DNA of 64,000 bases, from assembly GCA_028689145.1 (NCBI GenBank), contig JAQTWT010000004.1, forward strand, positions 184,602 through 248,601, given 5' to 3'. The notes under the pieces are model-generated. The model did not search any database. It had not been told where the DNA came from and saw only the letters and a program-made list of their open reading frames with translations. How positions within the stretch are numbered: the stretch's first letter is position 1; each line of letters opens with the position of its first letter. Made by a program: the position numbers and the translations under genes. The DNA is from Gallionella sp. (GTDB lineage: Bacteria; Pseudomonadota; Gammaproteobacteria; Burkholderiales; Gallionellaceae). Positions 1-9,755 of the stretch are shown here, in pieces.

Positions 1-1
1 G

Positions 2-784
2 GAGGCCGCGCAAACCCGGCTGCGTCTGGTGAATGATTTGCGCGGCGCGTTGGCTGCCGAACAGTTCGTAGTTTATTTCCAGCCCATTGTAGAGCTGGCC
101 ACGGGTGGTATCCACAAGGCGGAAGCTTTGATCCGCTGGGTGCATCCCGAGCGCGGCCTGGTCAGTCCTGCCAACTTTATCGGGCTGGCCGAGGAGACCG
201 GGCTGATTCTGGGAATCGGCGACTGGGTATTCCAGGAATCAACACGCTGGGCCAAGCGCTGGAGAGATTCGCACTGCCCTGATTTTCAGGTTAGCGTGAA
301 CAAGTCACCGATACAGTTTTATAAGGATGGTGAAGAACATACCGCGTGGTTATCCCATATGAGGGAAATCGATCTGCCAGGCGAAGCGCTGGTGGTCGAA
401 ATTACCGAGGGGTTGTTGCTGGATTCCAATACCTCGATCAACGGCGCACTGCTCACGTTGCGCGATGCGGGTATTCAGGTTTCCATTGACGATTTCGGTA
501 CCGGATATTCATCGCTGTCCTATCTCAAAAAATTCGACATCGATTATCTGAAAATTGACCAGTCGTTTGTGCGTCATCTGGCGGTAGGCCATAACGACAT
601 GGTGTTGTGCGAGGCGATCATTGTGATGGCGCACAAACTCGGTATAAAAGTGATTGCCGAAGGTGTTGAAACAAAGGAACAGCGCGATATACTAGTCGCT
701 GCAGGATGTGACTACGCGCAGGGATATTTGTATTCCAGACCGGTACCGGCGGACGAGTTTGAAGAGTTGCTGAAACAGGGTTAG
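2..784 (+). CDS. EAL-domain c-di-GMP phosphodiesterase, C-terminal part (5' truncated by window)
   Basis: Hydrolyses cyclic di-GMP to pGpG in the cytoplasm. The frame is open to the window edge. The residues before the first in-frame start (GTG at 29), AAQTRLRLVNDLRG, read like the usual GGDEF-to-EAL linker, so the full gene probably carries GGDEF and sensory domains upstream, outside the window. The EAL domain fills the visible part. Its catalytic set looks intact: EALIRW, NKS, EITEG, DDFGTGYSS, YLKIDQSF, IAEGVET and the closing QGYLYSRP motif. An active phosphodiesterase is therefore expected. A stand-alone EAL protein starting at 29 is possible but less likely. Confidence 0.9.
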   Translation, partial: EAAQTRLRLVNDLRGALAAEQFVVYFQPIVELATGGIHKAEALIRWVHPERGLVSPANFIGLAEETGLILGIGDWVFQESTRWAKRWRDSHCPDFQVSVNKSPIQFYKDGEEHTAWLSHMREIDLPGEALVVEITEGLLLDSNTSINGALLTLRDAGIQVSIDDFGTGYSSLSYLKKFDIDYLKIDQSFVRHLAVGHNDMVLCEAIIVMAHKLGIKVIAEGVETKEQRDILVAAGCDYAQGYLYSRPVPADEFEELLKQG

Positions 785-822
785 CAGGTATGAAAGAATG
801 GTTCCCGGAATAGATCGGGTGC

Positions 823-851
823 TTGAATTTTAGAGCATCAGGAGTTACAGT
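823..851 (+). promoter_or_regulatory. Putative sigma70 promoter for the DHH gene
   Basis: TTGAAT at 823-828 and TACAGT at 846-851 are separated by 17 bases, about 45 bases upstream of the ATG at 895. Pattern match only. Confidence 0.35.
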
Positions 852-894
852 ACATTTTCTCGATCAACATCATTTGAAACCAAAGGAATGCATT

Positions 895-1830
895 ATGGAA
901 AACAATAAAAAATTGCGTTTGGTAACTCGTAGCGATTTCGACGGCTTGGTTTGTGCTGTGTTGCTAAAACACCTCGATATGATCGACGAGATCAAATTTG
1001 TTCATCCCAAGGATATGCAGGACGGCAAGATAGAGATCGGTCCGCGGGATATCACCACCAATCTGCCCTACGTTGCAGGTGCGTATCTGGTGCTCGACCA
1101 CCATGCTTCCGAAACTATCCGCAATACCGGCGATCGCGCCAATCATATTATTCATCCCGATGCGCCTTCAGCCGCGCGCGTAGTATTCGAGCATTTCGGC
1201 GGGCACAAGGCGTTTCCGGCCGAATGGGATGACATGATGGCCGCGGTAGACAAGGCTGATGCCGCACAGTTCTCGCGCGATGAAATTCTGCATCCCACCG
1301 GATGGGTGTTGCTCAATTACCTGATGGATTCACGCACAGGTCTGGGGCGGTTCCGCGATTTCCGTATTTCCAATTACGATCTGATGATGGAGTTGATCGA
1401 TTATTGCCGGAAACACAGCATCGAGCAGATCATGCAGCTGCCGGATGTGAAGGAGCGCTCGGAGCTGTATTTCGAGCATGAGGAAAACTTCAAAAAACAG
1501 CTGAAATCCTGCTCGACGGTGCACAAAAATCTGGTGGTGCTTGACCTGCGCAACGAATCGACTATTTACGCCGGCAACCGCTTCATGATTTATGCGCTCT
1601 TTCCTGAAACCAATATTTCTATCCATGTACTGTGGGGCGTGAAACAACAGAATACGGTATTTGCCACCGGCAAATCCATCCTCAACCGCACTTCAAAAAC
1701 CAATATCGGCGAATTGATGCTGCAATACGGCGGTGGCGGACACGAGAATGCAGGCACATGCCAGATAGAGAAAGAGCAGGCGGAAGCCGTACTGCAGAAG
1801 TTGATCGCCAAAATTAACGCGGACGGCTAA
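895..1830 (+). CDS. DHH-family phosphoesterase (exopolyphosphatase/oligoribonuclease-like)
   Basis: 311-residue metal-dependent phosphoesterase. The N-terminal DHH domain shows SDFDGLVCA, where aspartates bind the metal, and the signature LVLDHHASE. The C-terminal DHHA1 domain has the glycine-rich substrate motif GGGGHENAGT. Relatives include exopolyphosphatases, nanoRNases and cyclic-dinucleotide phosphodiesterases; the substrate cannot be decided from sequence. The frame is open from TTG 823, but ATG 895 has an AAAGGA ribosome site and begins right at the domain. It follows an EAL gene, so a role in nucleotide-signal breakdown is possible but is only an inference. Confidence 0.85.
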   Translation: MENNKKLRLVTRSDFDGLVCAVLLKHLDMIDEIKFVHPKDMQDGKIEIGPRDITTNLPYVAGAYLVLDHHASETIRNTGDRANHIIHPDAPSAARVVFEHFGGHKAFPAEWDDMMAAVDKADAAQFSRDEILHPTGWVLLNYLMDSRTGLGRFRDFRISNYDLMMELIDYCRKHSIEQIMQLPDVKERSELYFEHEENFKKQLKSCSTVHKNLVVLDLRNESTIYAGNRFMIYALFPETNISIHVLWGVKQQNTVFATGKSILNRTSKTNIGELMLQYGGGGHENAGTCQIEKEQAEAVLQKLIAKINADG

Positions 1831-1888
1831 TTAACCCGGAAATGCGGAGTCTGTATTGCGGCAATCCCGGATTGAACGGGGCGTTCCG

Positions 1889-2344
1889 TTACGGACTCTT
1901 TACATGGTGGCTGGTCAAACGCTCTTCCATATAGGCGCGGTCAGCTTCCCGGGCAAACGTGACAAATGTGATGCCGACCCTGAAACACTGATTATTCGAA
2001 TCATGGATCGCATAGCATGTCCTGCTATGAACGATCACTGTCTTCGACTCGCTGGATCTGCTCAAAGGCGGGATGTGAATGTGCAGGGTTACGCTGGTGC
2101 CGGGTTTCAGGTTGCGACCATTCAGGATTGCCGCCCCGTGCATGGAAATATCCTTGATTCTTCCGTCATGCAAATACTGATCCCCGACGCTAACAGCAAT
2201 TCGCCACGAGGCCTTGTAACGAATTTCGTTGCGGTGCTCTTTGGTGCCTGCCGGCGGTAACGATTCGATTACCAATACCTCGTCCGCCACACCGGACGGG
2301 CCGCTGTTTAATATTCCAAACGGATCGTCGTCAGTACTGATCAT
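1889..2344 (-). CDS. PilZ-domain protein (putative c-di-GMP effector)
   Basis: 151 residues. The PilZ domain covers about residues 45-140: a basic cluster (KEHRNEIRYKASWRIAV) stands before the strand that carries DISMHGAAI, matching the RxxxR and D/NxSxxG ligand motifs of c-di-GMP receptors. The first residues are polar and variable. The frame is open to 2440, but the ATG at 2344 has AGGAAC eight bases upstream and gives a normal N-terminus. The gene converges with the DHH gene and lies downstream of nrdJ on the same strand with a 96-bp gap. Its partner is unknown; PilZ single-domain proteins act on pili, flagella or polysaccharide synthases. Confidence 0.8.
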   Translation of the reverse strand: MISTDDDPFGILNSGPSGVADEVLVIESLPPAGTKEHRNEIRYKASWRIAVSVGDQYLHDGRIKDISMHGAAILNGRNLKPGTSVTLHIHIPPLSRSSESKTVIVHSRTCYAIHDSNNQCFRVGITFVTFAREADRAYMEERLTSHHVKSP

Positions 2345-2440
2345 TGTGCTGTTCCTGAAGCTATATCCAATACCGGACGAAGTTCGCGCCCGGGTGGAGT
2401 TGGCAGCTACTGCAAATAGTGGCCGGAGCTGTCCATGCAA

Positions 2441-5263
2441 TCAACCGCACGCGCCGATCGTTCCGCAACTGGTGCAGAATTCGCAGCCGTCCTTTTTGAT
2501 CAGCGTGGCGTTGCCGCACTCCTTGCACACCTTGCCGGTCATTGGTTTTATTCCGGATGTTTTGTTTTGCGTGGTGGGGACTTCCAGCACGCCCATTTGC
2601 TGTACCGGGTAACCGTGCTCGTCGAGGATGCCGAGCATGGAATAGCGGTGAATGATCAGCTTGGCGACATAGGAAACCGTTGACGGATAGCTTTCCATTT
2701 TCTCACCGCCCGGCACGCGCGCCATGAAATCGCCCAGCGGTTCACCGAAATTGAGCAGCTTGCGCAGCTTCATCCCGATCCAGGCAGGGTCGATGACGCG
2801 CATATCCAGGCTCAATACCTTGCACAGGCCGTCGAGGGCGCGCGGATAAACGCCGGACAACCACATCGAGTAGGGGCGGCGTTGCCCGTCCGGCAGCACC
2901 AGTTCCTTCAAGCCCACCACAAAGTCATCGCCGGTACCGCCATTGGAAATATCCACCGTCCAGCTCATCGTGCCGTCGGTGCCGGTTTTCGGTTCCTTCT
3001 TGGCGAACAAGGCATCCATCATCGGGGTGGTGACACCTTCGCTGACATCCAGCGCGCCCAAATCCTCGATACGGAATTTCAACAGGTGCGCAAATGCAGC
3101 CACCAAACTGGGCATGCGCCGCTCTTCGCCGTTGGGCGGCATCGGCATGTCGAAGGCGTCATCGCCGGCGGTTTTCATCAGCATTTCCAGTTTCATGCGC
3201 AACCACACCGGATCGCGCGCGCGCATGTCCATCGACAGCGATTTTGCCAGCGCACCGAGACCGCGCGGCTGCTCACCGCCGTTTACCCAGACTTCGAACG
3301 GATGGTTCTGGCCATTTTTGGTATGGGAAACGAAAATCACGAAACTGCCGAGCGGATGTTCCACCACTTGGGAAACCCAGCCTTCGCTGCCGCCCGGTAG
3401 CGAAGGGCGGCCCGGCCAGCGCAACGACGCAAGCGACGGTTTCGGCGCGGCTTCCAGCACGATGCGGCGATCCTGGTCAAACATCAGATCCTGCGGCTGT
3501 TCTTCGGTCTTGGCCGGGGTGACGGACAGCACCGAACCCAGCACGCTGTTGGGGCGATAGGTTGCCAGTCCCTTCAGGCCGGCCTTCCAAGCCTCGGTAT
3601 AGAGTTCCTTGAAGTCCTCGTAAGGGTAGTCGGCCGGTACATTGACGGTTTTGCTGATCGCCGTGTCGATAAATGGCGCGACTGCCGCCACCATGTGCAT
3701 GTGGTCGTTTGCCGAAATTTCCAGCGCGGTCACGAACGCAGCAGGCAGGTTGTCCACATCGCCGCCCGCTTTACGGTACATGCGCCAAGCATGGTCTTCC
3801 ACCTGATAATCCTTGGTGGAGCCGTCCATCATGCGTTTTTTGCGGGTATAGAACCAGGAGAACGGCGGCTCGATGCCGTTGGAGGCATTGTCGGCGAACG
3901 CCAGCGAGATGGTGCCGGTGGGTGCAATCGACAGCAGATGGCTGTTGCGGATGCCATGCTTGCGGATCTTGTCCTTGATTTTTTCCGGCAGACGCGAGGC
4001 GAAGCGCGGCGCGGCAAGGTGTTGTTCTGCATCCAGCAGAGGGAAGGGCCCGCGTTCGATGGCCAGATCCACCGAAGCGAGGTAGGCCTCGTCGCGCATG
4101 ACGCGGGTCAGCTCGGCAGCGAAAGCGCGAGCTTTGTCGGTGTTGTAGGGCAGCCCCAGCATTACCAGCGCGTCGCCCAGCCCGGTGTAGCCCAGCCCGA
4201 CGCGGCGTTTGTTCTGCGCTTCCTGCTGTTGTTCCGGCAGCGGCCATGCGGTGACATCCAGCACGTTATCCAGCATGCGCACACCGACATGCACCAGTTG
4301 CTTGAACTTGGCATGGTTAAAGGCGGCCTGTGCAGTGAAGGGATTGTCCACCATCAGGGTCAGGTTGATCGAACTCAGACAGCAGCAGCCGTAAGACGGC
4401 AACGGTTGCTCGGCACAGGGGTTGGTCGCTTCGATCACTTCGATATAACTGAGATTGTTGTCGCGGTTCATCAGGTCGATGAACAGGACACCCGGCTCGG
4501 CATGGTCGTAGGTGCTTTCCATGATCTGCCGCCACAGCTCGGAAGCCGGCACTTTGCGGTACACCCACAGGCCGTCGGCGCGTTTTGCCGCACCTTGCTC
4601 CTTGAGCGCGGCGGACGGCTCCGCAGCATGAACCAACTCGAAGTCTTCGTTGTTCTCAACCGCGTGCATCAGCGCATCCGTGACACCGACTGAAATATTG
4701 AAATTGCGCAGGTCACCCTGATCCTTGGCATGGATGAATTTTTCGATATCGGGATGGTCGCAGCGCAGCACGCCCATTTGTGCGCCGCGCCGTGCGCCGG
4801 CGGATTCGACCGTTTCGCAGGAGCGGTCGAATACGCGCATGTAGGAAATCGGCCCGCTGGCGCGGGAATTGGTGCCTTTGACCATTGCGCCTTCGGGGCG
4901 GATGGTCGAGAAGTCATAGCCGACGCCGCCGCCGCGCCGCATGGTTTCCGCGGCCTGTTGCAAAGCATCGTAAATACCCGGTTTGCCGTTGCTGATGCCG
5001 GAGATTGAGTCACCTACCGGTTGCACGAAACAGTTGATCAGGGTTGCCTGTATCTTTAATCCGGCTGCCGAATTGATGCGTCCGGCCGGTACTAGACCGT
5101 TTTGCTGTGCCAGGAAGAATGCTTCTTCCCATTTGGCGCGCTGGTCGGGTTTTTCGGTTTGTGCCAGCCCGCGCGCCACGCGGCGGCGTACATCCTCAAT
5201 GGAGGTCTCGCCGGGTTCCGCGTATTTTTCCAGCAATACTTCGGTGCTGATTTCTTGCGTCAT
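2441..5263 (-). CDS. nrdJ: Adenosylcobalamin-dependent (class II) ribonucleotide reductase
   Basis: 940 residues. Reduces ribonucleotides to deoxyribonucleotides using B12, independent of oxygen. Visible marks: [29 protein letters not shown], the substrate-site cysteine stretch [16 protein letters not shown], and [12 protein letters not shown]. The C-terminal third is an extension: two copies of a TSCPD-like unit (about residues 640-720 and 795-870; each ends in SLDMR...DP.W..MKL) and a zinc-ribbon tail with CxxC pairs (CKECG, CTSCG) in the last 30 residues, probably for thioredoxin-dependent re-reduction. Start ATG 5263 has GGGAG nine bases upstream; the open frame continues to 5401 without family similarity. 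No other reductase is in the window. Confidence 0.93.
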   Translation of the reverse strand: MTQEISTEVLLEKYAEPGETSIEDVRRRVARGLAQTEKPDQRAKWEEAFFLAQQNGLVPAGRINSAAGLKIQATLINCFVQPVGDSISGISNGKPGIYDALQQAAETMRRGGGVGYDFSTIRPEGAMVKGTNSRASGPISYMRVFDRSCETVESAGARRGAQMGVLRCDHPDIEKFIHAKDQGDLRNFNISVGVTDALMHAVENNEDFELVHAAEPSAALKEQGAAKRADGLWVYRKVPASELWRQIMESTYDHAEPGVLFIDLMNRDNNLSYIEVIEATNPCAEQPLPSYGCCCLSSINLTLMVDNPFTAQAAFNHAKFKQLVHVGVRMLDNVLDVTAWPLPEQQQEAQNKRRVGLGYTGLGDALVMLGLPYNTDKARAFAAELTRVMRDEAYLASVDLAIERGPFPLLDAEQHLAAPRFASRLPEKIKDKIRKHGIRNSHLLSIAPTGTISLAFADNASNGIEPPFSWFYTRKKRMMDGSTKDYQVEDHAWRMYRKAGGDVDNLPAAFVTALEISANDHMHMVAAVAPFIDTAISKTVNVPADYPYEDFKELYTEAWKAGLKGLATYRPNSVLGSVLSVTPAKTEEQPQDLMFDQDRRIVLEAAPKPSLASLRWPGRPSLPGGSEGWVSQVVEHPLGSFVIFVSHTKNGQNHPFEVWVNGGEQPRGLGALAKSLSMDMRARDPVWLRMKLEMLMKTAGDDAFDMPMPPNGEERRMPSLVAAFAHLLKFRIEDLGALDVSEGVTTPMMDALFAKKEPKTGTDGTMSWTVDISNGGTGDDFVVGLKELVLPDGQRRPYSMWLSGVYPRALDGLCKVLSLDMRVIDPAWIGMKLRKLLNFGEPLGDFMARVPGGEKMESYPSTVSYVAKLIIHRYSMLGILDEHGYPVQQMGVLEVPTTQNKTSGIKPMTGKVCKECGNATLIKKDGCEFCTSCGTIGACG

Positions 5264-5608
5264 TATAAATTGCTCCCTGAAAACTTTTATTAAAATAATC
5301 AATTGCTTGCTAACTAGCATCAATGCAATTTGCTTGAGGGCAAAGCAGGAAAGAACCGCTATCTTCTCAATTGATATTATCTGCTGGATTACCATCCTCA
5401 TTGCGATAAAAGAGGCAATATTGTTTCTATTTTCAATGTTGACATGCCGTCTAATAAGTGAGCCATAAATCTGCGTGGCGCGAATGTATACTGGAACTCT
5501 TGCGGTAATTTTGATGTGCAGTCGCCGCTTTGGTTGTTCACATGACCGACTGCTTGATTGAGATGGCTATTTACGCTTTAATGCGCGACTTTTAATCGGG
5601 AGTACAGT
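5264..5608. other. Divergent intergenic region nrdJ / UPF0114 gene
   Basis: 345 bases without a gene, holding the promoters of two divergent genes. It is AT-rich near nrdJ. I looked for a cobalamin riboswitch in front of this B12-dependent enzyme and saw no B12-box-like segment. A CAATATTG palindrome (about 5426-5433) vaguely recalls an NrdR box, but no second box at the usual spacing is evident. TTGACA occurs near 5440 without a good -10 partner. Confidence 0.4.
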
Positions 5609-6187
5609 ATGAATTTATTTGAAAAATTGTTTGAGGGCGCGTTGTGGAACAGTCGCTTTGTTATTCTGTTCGCTGTGTTAGGCAGCCTGCTGGCGGGGTT
5701 CACGATTTTTTACATGGCTACAGTGGATGTGGTTTATTTGTTTAACCACGCGTTGCACTATGCGGATGCTGAATTGACTGCAGAAGCGCGCAAAGCGCTG
5801 CATGACAGCACGGTGACGCATATTGTGGAGGTGGTGGACGGATATTTGCTGGCCACGGTGATGCTGATTTTTTCGCTGGGCTTGTACGAGTTGTTCATCA
5901 GCGATATTGACCAGGCACATGGCAGCAAGGCATCCAGCAAGATATTAGTGATCAGTAATCTTGATGACCTGAAATCGCGTCTGGCCAAGGTGATTCTGAT
6001 GATTCTGATCGTTACCCTGTTTGAGGAAGCGCTCAACATGGAATTGACCTCGCCGCTCGATCTGGTCTATCTCGGCGCAAGTATTTCGCTGGTTGCCCTG
6101 GCACTGTATCTGAGCCATGCCGCAGAGCACGGTTTAAGTACTAACGATGAATCCGCGGAAGATACTCCAGAAAAGCACGGACATTAG
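5609..6187 (+). CDS. UPF0114 (YqhA) family inner-membrane protein
   Basis: 192-residue membrane protein of unknown function. Hydrophobic segments lie at about residues 14-38, 76-96, 130-148 and 152-170. The opening stretch FEKLFEGALWNSRF with a following VLGSLLAG helix is typical of the YqhA/UPF0114 family. The C-terminal 22 residues are hydrophilic and acidic. A GGGAG ribosome site precedes the ATG. The next gene starts six bases after the stop, so the two are probably co-transcribed. Confidence 0.8.
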   Translation: MNLFEKLFEGALWNSRFVILFAVLGSLLAGFTIFYMATVDVVYLFNHALHYADAELTAEARKALHDSTVTHIVEVVDGYLLATVMLIFSLGLYELFISDIDQAHGSKASSKILVISNLDDLKSRLAKVILMILIVTLFEEALNMELTSPLDLVYLGASISLVALALYLSHAAEHGLSTNDESAEDTPEKHGH

Positions 6188-6192
6188 GAAAT

Positions 6193-6663
6193 ATGGGAAT
6201 AATAAAAAAACTGGTATGCGGTCTGTTTTTACTTGTCTTGTCATTGTCTGTCTATGCGACAGATTTTTCACTGGAAGATATGCGAGGCGAGACACACCGT
6301 CTGGAAGATTACCGCGGCAAGTGGGTGCTGGTGAATTTCTGGGCAACCTGGTGTCCGCCCTGTCTGAACGAGATTCCAGAATTGAGCAGCCTGCATAACA
6401 CGCACAAGGATAAGGACTTGGTGGTGATCGGTATCGCCATAGACTCGGGATCCAGCGGCAAAGTGGCCGATTTTGCCAAGGCGCATGGCATCAGTTATCC
6501 CGTGGTAATGGGTAATCGAAAAATTACCCGGCAGATCGGCGAGCTGGATGTATTGCCGACCAGTTATCTGTATGCGCCTAACGGCAAGCAAGTAAGCTAT
6601 CAAGCTGGAGAAGTGACGCGCGAGAGCGTCGAGACCTACATCCGGAACAAGAAATTTAACTGA
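6193..6663 (+). CDS. TlpA/ResA-like exported thioredoxin-fold protein
   Basis: 156 residues: a signal peptide (residues 1-22, cut after VYA) followed by a thioredoxin fold with the active site WCPPC at about residue 55, in the typical context NFWATWCPPC..EIP. A cis-proline loop (VLPTSYL) is present. TlpA/ResA proteins reduce periplasmic disulfides, for example in cytochrome c maturation or on copper sites; the partner cannot be told here. AGGAA precedes the ATG. It follows the UPF0114 gene by six bases and converges with the lytic transglycosylase gene. Confidence 0.88.
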   Translation: MGIIKKLVCGLFLLVLSLSVYATDFSLEDMRGETHRLEDYRGKWVLVNFWATWCPPCLNEIPELSSLHNTHKDKDLVVIGIAIDSGSSGKVADFAKAHGISYPVVMGNRKITRQIGELDVLPTSYLYAPNGKQVSYQAGEVTRESVETYIRNKKFN

Positions 6664-6697
6664 ACAAGCAACGCCAAGACAGTTACTGGGCGAACGG

Positions 6698-7465
6698 TTA
6701 TAACAGGGGAGTCATCGAACGGTTGTCGCTGCTGGCGGTATGTTGCGGTACCAGCCAATTTTTGTGCCATGCCGCGCGCACCATATTAGGATATTCGGGG
6801 CGACCAAGGCTGCCGTTGTAGCGCCCCAGCGCACGGTACAGGTCGCCGTGTTCTATATCCAGATAGTGGCGCAGAATGGTACAACCGTAGCGCAGGTTGA
6901 CGCGCAGGTGGAACAGATTTTGTTCGGATGCGCCGATCTCTTTTACCCAGAACGGCATCACCTGCATGTAACCGCGCGCGCCCACGCTGGATACGGCATA
7001 TTTTTTGAAGCCGCTCTCCACTTCGATCAAACCCAGCACCAATTGCGGGTCAAGCCCGGCACGGTTCGCTTCGTAGTGCACGGTACTCAGAAAGTCGATA
7101 CGGTATTCGGCATCCGGAATGCGTTTTTGCAGGCGCCGCGACATTTCATTCAGCCACATATTCGCTTCATCCCGCGTATTGAACACCAGCTTGGGGGCGG
7201 CCTGATCCGAAACGCTGTGCTGTAACACCGCGCGGACACTGGCGGAGAGCGGCGTATAGACCTGCCCTCCGGCATGAGCCGCAGAGGCGAATAGCAAAAG
7301 TGCGGCAAGGATCGAGGATCGAGGATCGATAACCAGCGACTTGGCTTGCGTTTTTTTCCAGCCTAGTCGAATGGCTAGTAGTTCTATCAGGATCGAGTGA
7401 AAAACGGAGCAGAGGTGTATCCTCGCTCCTCGCTGCTCGTTCTTCGATCCTATCTTCTCATTCAT
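6698..7465 (-). CDS. Lytic transglycosylase (SLT domain), with an unusual repeat-derived N-terminus
   Basis: Cleaves peptidoglycan glycan strands in the periplasm. The catalytic domain (about residues 110-235) shows [27 protein letters not shown], i.e. the catalytic Glu in ES and the GxxGxMQ motif, and the later ALGRYNGS. A hydrophobic export segment ([14 protein letters not shown]) sits at residues 52-65, unusually far in. The only ATG/GTG/TTG in frame before that segment is ATG 7465, which overlaps the proS stop (ATGA). Residues 1-51 are encoded largely by repeat DNA (7328-7383 and GATCGAGGAT-like direct repeats), so the native start may have been lost or replaced. Translational coupling to proS is likely. 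Confidence 0.82.
   Translation of the reverse strand: MNEKIGSKNEQRGARIHLCSVFHSILIELLAIRLGWKKTQAKSLVIDPRSSILAALLLFASAAHAGGQVYTPLSASVRAVLQHSVSDQAAPKLVFNTRDEANMWLNEMSRRLQKRIPDAEYRIDFLSTVHYEANRAGLDPQLVLGLIEVESGFKKYAVSSVGARGYMQVMPFWVKEIGASEQNLFHLRVNLRYGCTILRHYLDIEHGDLYRALGRYNGSLGRPEYPNMVRAAWHKNWLVPQHTASSDNRSMTPLL
7328..7383. repeat. Dispersed 55-bp imperfect-hairpin element, copy 1
   Basis: This segment and 58361-58415 share their two arms almost exactly (GATAACCAGCGACTTGGCT and GCCTAGTCGAATGGCTAG) with a differing centre. CGACTTGGCT pairs with AGCCTAGTCG (one mismatch) to form a hairpin. Here it lies inside the 5' part of the lytic transglycosylase ORF. Confidence 0.75.
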
Positions 7466-9162
7466 AGCTTTGATTTTACAAATTCAGTTGCATTTTGCAA
7501 GGGAATAGATTGCGCCTGTGCATCGCAGCGCCCCTGATATTCCAGCATGCCTTCTTTCAAGCCGCGCTCGCCGACCACGATGCGGTGCGGTATGCCGATC
7601 AACTCCATGTCGGCGAACATCACCCCGGGGCGTTCGTCGCGGTCGTCCAGCAACACCTCGATTCCGGCTGCTTGCAGCGCGGCATACAGTTGTTCCACCG
7701 CCTCGCGTACCGCAACGCTTTTGCCCAAGCCGATCGGTACGATGGCGACCTGGAACGGAGCCATCGCGGCGGGAAGAATAATGCCGCGCTCGTCGTAATT
7801 TTGCTCGATTGCGGCGGCTACGATGCGTGAAACACCGATGCCGTAACAGCCCATTTCCATGATTTGCGTTTTGCCCTGCGCGTCCAGATAGGTGGCTTTA
7901 AGCGCTTCTGCATACTTGGTGCGCAGCTGGAAGATGTGTCCGACTTCAATGCCACGGCAGATTTCCAGATTGCCTGCACCGTCGGGGCTCGGGTCGCCCG
8001 CAACCACGTTGCGGATATCGTGCACGTTGGCTTCGTCCAGATGCACGTCGCGTCCGAAATTCGCGCCGGTGTAGTGGAAACCGTCATCGTTTGCGCCGCA
8101 GATGAAATCGCTCAATGCGGCAGCGGTACGGTCAGCCAGGATGCGTACCTTGTTGCCCACCGGCCCGATATATCCGGCGCGGCAGCTCATGTTGCGGTGG
8201 ATCTCGTCGTCGCTGGCGAAGCGGAACTCACCCAATATTTTGCCGGCCTTGATCTCGTTCAGCGTGTGGTCACCGCGCAACAGCAACAGCACGAACTCGT
8301 TTTCGTGCGTCATGATTGCGATGGCTTTCAATATGTTGGGTGCAGAGGTGTTGAAGAATGCCGCGACCTCCTCAATGGAACGCTGTCCGGGCGTGATGAC
8401 CTTCTGCAGTTCCTGTTTGGCTGGCGCACGCGGCGCGACTGGTGCAACGGCTTCCGCCATCTCCACATTTGCCGCGTAATCGGAAGCAGGGCAGTAAGCC
8501 AGCGCGTCTTCGCCTGAATCCGCCAGCACGTGAAACTCGTGCGAACCGCTGCCGCCGATTGCGCCGGTATCCGCCGCAACGGCGCGGAATTGCAGGCCGA
8601 GGCGGGTAAAAATGCGGCTGTAGGTGTCGTGCATAACCTGATAGGTGCGCTCCAGGCTCGCATAGTCGGAGTGGAACGAATAGGCATCCTTCATCACGAA
8701 TTCGCGCGCGCGCATCACGCCGAAACGCGGGCGTACCTCGTCGCGGAACTTGGTCTGGATCTGGTAGAAATTGATCGGCAGCTGGCGGTAGCTGCGAATC
8801 TCGCGCCGCGCGATGTCGGTGATCACTTCTTCGTGGGTCGGGCCGAAACAGAATTGATTGTCGTGCCGGTCGTTGATTTTCAGCATCTGCGGGCCAAATA
8901 CTTCCCAGCGCCCGGTTTCCTGCCACAGTTCGGCGGGTTGCACGGCGGGCATCAACAATTCGATACCGCCGCTTTTATTCATTTCCTCGCGCACCACATT
9001 TTCCACCTTGCGCAGCACGCGCAGGCCGAGCGGCATCCAGCTGTACAGGCCGCTGGCCAGCTTACGGATATATCCGGCGCGCAGCATCAGCTTGTGGCTG
9101 GGCAGTTCCGCTTCAGACGGGGCTTCCTTGAGGGTGGAAATGAAGAATTGTGAGACGCGCAT
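7462..9162 (-). CDS. proS: Prolyl-tRNA synthetase
   Basis: 566 residues; charges tRNA-Pro with proline. Bacterial-type ProRS with class II motifs: motif 1 around [19 protein letters not shown], motif 2 [21 protein letters not shown], and motif 3 [13 protein letters not shown]. The insertion (editing) domain between motifs 2 and 3 is present (about residues 225-400), with the YbaK-like stretch following IEEVAAFF. The start ATG 9162 gives the family N-terminus MRVSQFF; the frame opens ten codons earlier. The stop overlaps the start of the lytic transglycosylase gene. Confidence 0.96.
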   Translation of the reverse strand: MRVSQFFISTLKEAPSEAELPSHKLMLRAGYIRKLASGLYSWMPLGLRVLRKVENVVREEMNKSGGIELLMPAVQPAELWQETGRWEVFGPQMLKINDRHDNQFCFGPTHEEVITDIARREIRSYRQLPINFYQIQTKFRDEVRPRFGVMRAREFVMKDAYSFHSDYASLERTYQVMHDTYSRIFTRLGLQFRAVAADTGAIGGSGSHEFHVLADSGEDALAYCPASDYAANVEMAEAVAPVAPRAPAKQELQKVITPGQRSIEEVAAFFNTSAPNILKAIAIMTHENEFVLLLLRGDHTLNEIKAGKILGEFRFASDDEIHRNMSCRAGYIGPVGNKVRILADRTAAALSDFICGANDDGFHYTGANFGRDVHLDEANVHDIRNVVAGDPSPDGAGNLEICRGIEVGHIFQLRTKYAEALKATYLDAQGKTQIMEMGCYGIGVSRIVAAAIEQNYDERGIILPAAMAPFQVAIVPIGLGKSVAVREAVEQLYAALQAAGIEVLLDDRDERPGVMFADMELIGIPHRIVVGERGLKEGMLEYQGRCDAQAQSIPLQNATEFVKSKL

Positions 9163-9267
9163 GGTGAGTACAACCTGAATGATAAAAGACAATCCGCGAT
9201 TTTACAGGGAATGAGCAGAATTTGAACCTGAATCCCCAAATGAGTTCATTCGGGGTGGTAGTTTTTT

Positions 9268-9295
9268 GTAGGGGCGCGATTCATCGCGCCCCTAC
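9268..9295. repeat. REP-like palindrome, GTAGGGGCGCGA family
   Basis: Perfect 12-bp inverted repeat GTAGGGGCGCGA / TCGCGCCCCTAC around a TTCA loop, between proS and dut. Starts with GTAG and ends with CTAC, as do the other elements of this kind in the window. Confidence 0.85.
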
Positions 9296-9299
9296 AGCC

Positions 9300-9755
9300 T
9301 CAATGCTTGCCGGTACTGCCGAATCCGCCGCTGCCGCGTTCGCTCAGCGGGAACTCTTCGACGATATTGAACTTGGCCTGCATCACCGGCACGATTACCA
9401 GTTGCGCCATGCGTTCCATCGGCATCAGTGTGAAAGGGATCTGGCTGCGGTTCCACAGCGACACGAAAATCTGCCCCTGATAATCCGAGTCGATCAGGCC
9501 GACGAGATTGCCGAGCACGATGCCGTGCTTATGGCCGAGGCCGGAGCGCGGCAGGATCATCGCCGCATAACTGGGATTGCTCAAGTGTATCGAGATGCCG
9601 CTGGGGATCAGCTCGCACTGCTTGGGCTGGATCACCATGTTGTGGTCGATGCACGCGCGCAGATCGATCCCAGCCGATCCGGCAGTCGCGTAGCCGGGCA
9701 TGTTGTCATGCAAACGGTGGTCGAGAACTTTGACATCAACTGAGATGGGTTTCAT
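9300..9755 (-). CDS. dut: dUTP diphosphatase
   Basis: 151 residues; hydrolyses dUTP to dUMP, keeping uracil out of DNA and feeding thymidylate synthesis. The trimeric dUTPase motifs appear in order: [10 protein letters not shown] (I), [15 protein letters not shown] (II), GLIDSDYQG (III), [10 protein letters not shown] (IV), and the C-terminal glycine-rich arm [12 protein letters not shown] (V). The ATG overlaps the coaBC stop (ATGA), so coaBC-dut is a translationally coupled pair, a common arrangement in proteobacteria. Confidence 0.97.
   Translation of the reverse strand: MKPISVDVKVLDHRLHDNMPGYATAGSAGIDLRACIDHNMVIQPKQCELIPSGISIHLSNPSYAAMILPRSGLGHKHGIVLGNLVGLIDSDYQGQIFVSLWNRSQIPFTLMPMERMAQLVIVPVMQAKFNIVEEFPLSERGSGGFGSTGKH

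Noticed and set aside
3695..4693. 332-residue open frame antisense to nrdJ
   Set aside because: Shadow of a long GC-rich gene whose own motifs are clear; no family features.
5264..5608. Possible cobalamin riboswitch upstream of the B12-dependent reductase
   Set aside because: No B12-box-like motif or suitable helices found in the nrdJ leader.
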